In this document: positions 4,121 through 6,585 of the stretch, in pieces
Layout of the letters: each line of letters starts with the position of its first letter
Numbering within the stretch: position 1 is the first letter of the stretch
NCBI GenBank assembly: GCA_031261145.1
Contig: JAISJX010000375.1
Coordinates: 1-6,585, forward strand
Direction: 5' to 3'
Origin: Tannerella sp.
GTDB taxonomy: Bacteria > Bacteroidota > Bacteroidia > Bacteroidales > Tannerellaceae
DNA length: 6,585 nucleotides
Position numbers and translations under genes: made by a program
Notes under the pieces: generated by a model
Databases searched by the model: none
Seen by the model: only the letters and a program-made list of their open reading frames with translations
Told to the model about the DNA's origin: nothing

Positions 4121-6511
4121 ATGAAATACACTCAATTATACAACACAGCGCCCCTAAATCCACCCCTAAATCCGCCCCTAAATCCCCTAAAGGGGACTTG
4201 GTTAGAGCACACTCCAAAAGCCCCCTTGAGGGGGTTGGGGGTGGTGGTCGCCTTATTCCTGATGGCTTCAATACCCCTAAATCCCCTAAAGGGGACTTGC
4301 TTTGAGCACACTCCAAAAGCCCCCTTGAGGGGGTTGGGGGTGGTCGTATGGGATACACCGAGTTTAAATTCCGGCGAGAGTATGCCTTGCGGAGGAGGGG
4401 ACATCGGACTAAACGTTTGGGTGGAAAACGGCGACGTCTTATTTTACCTGACACGAAGCGGGAGTTTCGATGAAAACAATACCTTACTCAAACAAGGGCG
4501 AATCCGAATCAAATTATCACCCAATCCTTTTGAGGGAAAAACTTTCCGGCAGGAATTGAATCTGAACGAGGGCTGTGTGCTTATCAACGGAAAAGACAAG
4601 GGTATATCTTCCGATATTCGCATTTGGGTGGATGTTTTTAACCCGGTTATTCATGTTGAAGTTTCCAACAATCAACCATTGGCGGCTAATATTTTCTACG
4701 AAAACTGGCGATATGAAGACCGGCTTTTGCGAAAAAACGAAAGCAACCAAAATTCCTATAAATGGATAGCGCCGCAAGGTTTGGTTACCAAAAAAGATGT
4801 GGTGGCTTTTGATGCCAACCAAATTCTTTTCTATCACCGCAACGAGGGCGAAACGATTTTCGACGTTACCGTAAAACAACAAAGCCTTGACAGCGTAAAA
4901 ACTCAATTATTCAATCCTTTGGAAAATCTGACTTTCGGCGGAATCCTCGAAGTCCGACAATTCAAACCGGCGGGAACAAGCATGGGGACATACAATCATA
5001 CGGATTATAAGGCATGGCAACTCGAAAGCGAAAAACCTCTGAAAAAATGGAAGTTAACCATTCGACTGCATACCGCCCAAACAAAAAACCTCGCTGAATG
5101 GCTGCATACAGCAAATCAAAACCTCAGTAGCGACAAAAAGAAAAACTTGGCTTGGTGGAAAGAATTTCAAAACCGGAGTTTTATCCGTATCCAATCGAAT
5201 GACGGAACGGATATAGGATTTGAAATAAGTCGCAATTATCAATTATTCAGATATATGCTGGCTTGTAATGCCTATGGCGATTATCCGACCAAATTCAACG
5301 GCGGATTATTTACTTCCGACCCGGCTTATGTGGATACGATTTATTCTTTCACCCCCGACTTCCGAAAATGGGGCGGCGGAACTCATACGGCGCAAAACCA
5401 GCGTTTGGTGTATTTCCCGATGCTGAAAAACGGAGATTTTGACTGGATGACTTCGCAATTCGAGTTCTACAAACGAATTTTACAAACGGCTGAAATCCGC
5501 AGTAAAGTTTATTGGGGACACGAAGGAGCTTGCTTCACCGAACAAATTGAAAATTTCGGATTACCCAACCTTGCCGAATATGGCGCGAAAAGACCGGATG
5601 GATTTGATAAAGGATTGGAATACAATGCTTGGCTCGAATACCAATGGGATACCGTTTTGGAATTTTGTTTCATGATATTGGAAAAAGAACGCTACACCGG
5701 AGCGGATATTTCCGAATATCTGCCCTTGATTGAAAGCAGTCTGCGTTTCTTCGACGAACATTATCAATATCTGGCAAAACAGCGAGGTAACAAAACCTTG
5801 GACGGAAACGGCAAGTTAGTACTCTATCCCGGCTCCGGTTGCGAAACCTATAAAATGGCTTACAATTCCACCTCTACCATCGCCGCATTGCAAACAGTCG
5901 CTTCCCGCTTGTTGGAATTGCCCGGACATTACTTGGATTCTACGAAAAGAACGTATTACGAACAATTTCTGAAGCGTATCCCCGAAATCAACTTCCGCGA
6001 AATCGACGGGCACACAGTCATTTCTCCCGCCCTGCATTGGGAACGAATCAATAACGAAGAAAGTCCGCAACTCTATCCTGTATTTCCGTGGGGAATCTAT
6101 GGTTTTGGAAAGGCAGGATTAGATACTGCCGTTAATACCTACTGCTACGACCCGGATGTGATTAAATTTCGTGGATATGAAAGTTGGAAACAGGATGCTA
6201 TCTGGGCGGCGCGTTTAGGATTGACGGAAGAAGCCAAAGAATTGGTCGTCAAAAAATTACAGGATTCAGGTCGGAAATTTCCGGCTTTCTGGGGTCCGGG
6301 CTACGACTGGACTCCCGACCACAATTGGGGCGGCAGCGCCATGATTGCCTTACAGGAAATGATGTTGCAAACCGATGGAGAGAATCTGTTTCTCTTTCCG
6401 GCATGTCCCAAAGAGTGGGATGTGCATATTAAGTTGTACGCGCCGTACAATAAAATAGTCGAATGTAAATACATCAAAGGAGAAATTAAAGAATTAGAAA
6501 TTAGGAATTAG
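4121..6511 (+). CDS. DUF5703-type putative exported glycosidase with repeat-disrupted signal peptide
   Basis: The protein is 796 residues. From residue 77 it matches what I know of DUF5703 proteins: WDTPSLNSGESMPCGGGDIGLNVWVENGDVLFYLTRSGSFDENNTLLKQGRIRIKLSPNPF, continuing as a beta-rich N-terminal domain to about 330. A helical part follows that looks like an (alpha/alpha)6 barrel as in GH95-type enzymes. It includes WGHEGACFTEQIENFG (Glu468, Glu474), EYNAWLEYQWDTVLEF, YPVFPWGIYGFG, and DWTPDHNWGGSAMIALQEMMLQ (Asp729, Asp733) with a LFLFPACP end. Acidic residues there are candidate catalytic groups. The substrate is unknown. The ATG at 4121 follows an A-rich leader 9 bp after the rhamnosidase stop. 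Residues 10-43 and 52-76 are encoded by palindromic repeats. They appear to split a signal peptide into MKYTQLYNT, ALFLMASI and the mature WDTPS start. LGVVVALFLMAS could still act as a hydrophobic core. An ATG at 4262 would lose that core. The C-terminus runs into an AT-rich tandem repeat. Confidence 0.85.
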   Translation: MKYTQLYNTAPLNPPLNPPLNPLKGTWLEHTPKAPLRGLGVVVALFLMASIPLNPLKGTCFEHTPKAPLRGLGVVVWDTPSLNSGESMPCGGGDIGLNVWVENGDVLFYLTRSGSFDENNTLLKQGRIRIKLSPNPFEGKTFRQELNLNEGCVLINGKDKGISSDIRIWVDVFNPVIHVEVSNNQPLAANIFYENWRYEDRLLRKNESNQNSYKWIAPQGLVTKKDVVAFDANQILFYHRNEGETIFDVTVKQQSLDSVKTQLFNPLENLTFGGILEVRQFKPAGTSMGTYNHTDYKAWQLESEKPLKKWKLTIRLHTAQTKNLAEWLHTANQNLSSDKKKNLAWWKEFQNRSFIRIQSNDGTDIGFEISRNYQLFRYMLACNAYGDYPTKFNGGLFTSDPAYVDTIYSFTPDFRKWGGGTHTAQNQRLVYFPMLKNGDFDWMTSQFEFYKRILQTAEIRSKVYWGHEGACFTEQIENFGLPNLAEYGAKRPDGFDKGLEYNAWLEYQWDTVLEFCFMILEKERYTGADISEYLPLIESSLRFFDEHYQYLAKQRGNKTLDGNGKLVLYPGSGCETYKMAYNSTSTIAALQTVASRLLELPGHYLDSTKRTYYEQFLKRIPEINFREIDGHTVISPALHWERINNEESPQLYPVFPWGIYGFGKAGLDTAVNTYCYDPDVIKFRGYESWKQDAIWAARLGLTEEAKELVVKKLQDSGRKFPAFWGPGYDWTPDHNWGGSAMIALQEMMLQTDGENLFLFPACPKEWDVHIKLYAPYNKIVECKYIKGEIKELEIRN
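4151..4174 (+). repeat. 12-bp tandem duplication of the left flank of the palindromic repeat
   Basis: CCCCTAAATCCA (4151-4162) and CCCCTAAATCCG (4163-4174) precede the full repeat whose own left flank starts CCCCTAAATCCC at 4175. The three units encode PLNP three times (residues 11-22). The 12-bp length keeps the frame. This looks like local slippage or stepwise amplification of the repeat's flank. Confidence 0.85.
4175..4245 (+). repeat. 71-bp composite palindromic repeat, copy 1, in the signal-peptide region
   Basis: The left arm (4175-4199) is a perfect 25-bp unit. A spacer of about 18 bp (GGTTAGAGCACACTCC plus AA) follows, then a right arm (AAGCCCCC, TTGAGGGGG, TTGGGGGT; 4218-4242) that is an imperfect inverted copy of the left, and a GGT. 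The unit as a whole could fold as a long hairpin. It is read in-frame as PLNPLKGTWLEHTPKAPLRGLGVV. Copy 2 starts exactly 99 bp later. Confidence 0.9.
4274..4344 (+). repeat. 71-bp composite palindromic repeat, copy 2, in the signal-peptide region
   Basis: It is identical to copy 1 except for two bases in the spacer (GCTTTGAGCACACTCC versus GGTTAGAGCACACTCC), so 69 of 71 positions match. It is read in the same frame as PLNPLKGTCFEHTPKAPLRGLGVV (residues 52-75) and joins directly to the conserved VWDTPS start of the DUF5703 domain. The 99-bp offset (33 codons) keeps the frame. The 28 bp between the copies encode the hydrophobic VALFLMASI. Confidence 0.9.
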
Positions 6512-6518
6512 AAATTAG
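6491..6518 (+). repeat. Perfect 14-bp tandem repeat covering the stop codon of the DUF5703 gene
   Basis: GAATTAGAAATTAG occurs twice without mismatch (6491-6504 and 6505-6518). Each unit is itself two 7-bp near-copies (GAATTAG and AAATTAG), and AAATCAATTAATAA follows. The TAG stop at 6509-6511 lies in the second unit and the last residues ELEIRN come from the repeat. Seven- or 14-bp steps shift the frame, so changes in copy number would alter the C-terminus. The remaining AT-rich leader (6519-6540) precedes the next start with no clear Shine-Dalgarno sequence. Confidence 0.85.
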
Positions 6519-6540
6519 AAATCAATTAATAATATATATT

Positions 6541-6585
6541 ATGGAATATCGAAAATTGGGAAATACTGGAATGAACGTGTCTAAT
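6541..6585 (+). CDS. Start of an aldo/keto reductase gene (3' end outside window)
   Basis: Only 15 residues are visible: MEYRKLGNTGMNVSN. This matches the first beta-hairpin and strand of the aldo/keto reductase family (the M-x-Y-R-x-LG-x-TG-x-x-VS opening), which are cytoplasmic NAD(P)H-dependent TIM-barrel enzymes that reduce aldehydes or sugars. The ATG follows an AT-rich leader 29 bp after the DUF5703 stop, which suggests co-transcription. In this setting it may handle a sugar or aldehyde released by the upstream hydrolases, but the substrate is a guess. Confidence 0.8.
   Translation, partial: MEYRKLGNTGMNVSN

Noticed and set aside
4262..4264. ATG at 4262 (Met48) as the true start of the DUF5703 gene
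   Set aside because: It would discard the positively charged and hydrophobic segments and begin MASIPLNP inside the repeats, with no A-rich leader. The ATG at 4121 is well placed after the previous gene. It cannot be fully excluded.
4116..4454. Long open frames on the minus strand over the repeat region
   Set aside because: They arise because the repeat lacks stops in two frames on each strand. They read PPTPSRG and SPLGDLG from repeat DNA and show no domain or leader of their own.

Overview
The window looks like part of a glycan-degradation operon from a Bacteroidota (Bacteroidales-like) genome. The evidence is the gene content (large exported glycoside hydrolases of families typical of polysaccharide utilisation loci), A-rich leaders without Shine-Dalgarno sequences, and a dense population of short C/G-rich palindromic repeats. 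I recall such repeats from Bacteroidota genomes but could not check this here.

Layout, all on the + strand: (1) the 3' end of a large glycoside hydrolase, probably GH2/beta-galactosidase-like (1-698, 5' end outside the window); (2) a 107-bp gap made largely of palindromic repeats; (3) a full-length exported GH106-type alpha-L-rhamnosidase (806-4111); (4) after 9 bp, a full-length DUF5703-type putative glycosidase (4121-6511); (5) after 29 bp, the first 15 codons of an aldo/keto reductase (6541 to the window end). Tight spacing of the last three genes suggests one transcript. Together they would strip alpha-L-rhamnose and other sugars from a plant-type (pectin or rhamnogalacturonan-like) or other rhamnose-containing glycan outside the cytoplasm. 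The reductase would act on a small aldehyde or sugar inside the cell. No SusC/SusD pair or regulator lies in the window.

The most unusual content is a mobile-looking short repeat. Its core is CCCCTAAAGGGG, flanked on the left by CCCCTAAAT and on the right by ACTT (25 bp). Copies and relatives lie in the intergenic gap, twice in-frame inside the rhamnosidase, and as two 71-bp composite units in-frame through the signal-peptide region of the DUF5703 gene. One copy also supplies the stop codon of the first gene. The unit has no stop in two of three frames on either strand, so it can be read as protein, much as Rickettsia palindromic elements are. The 3' ends of genes 2 and 3 also run into AT-rich repeats of other kinds.
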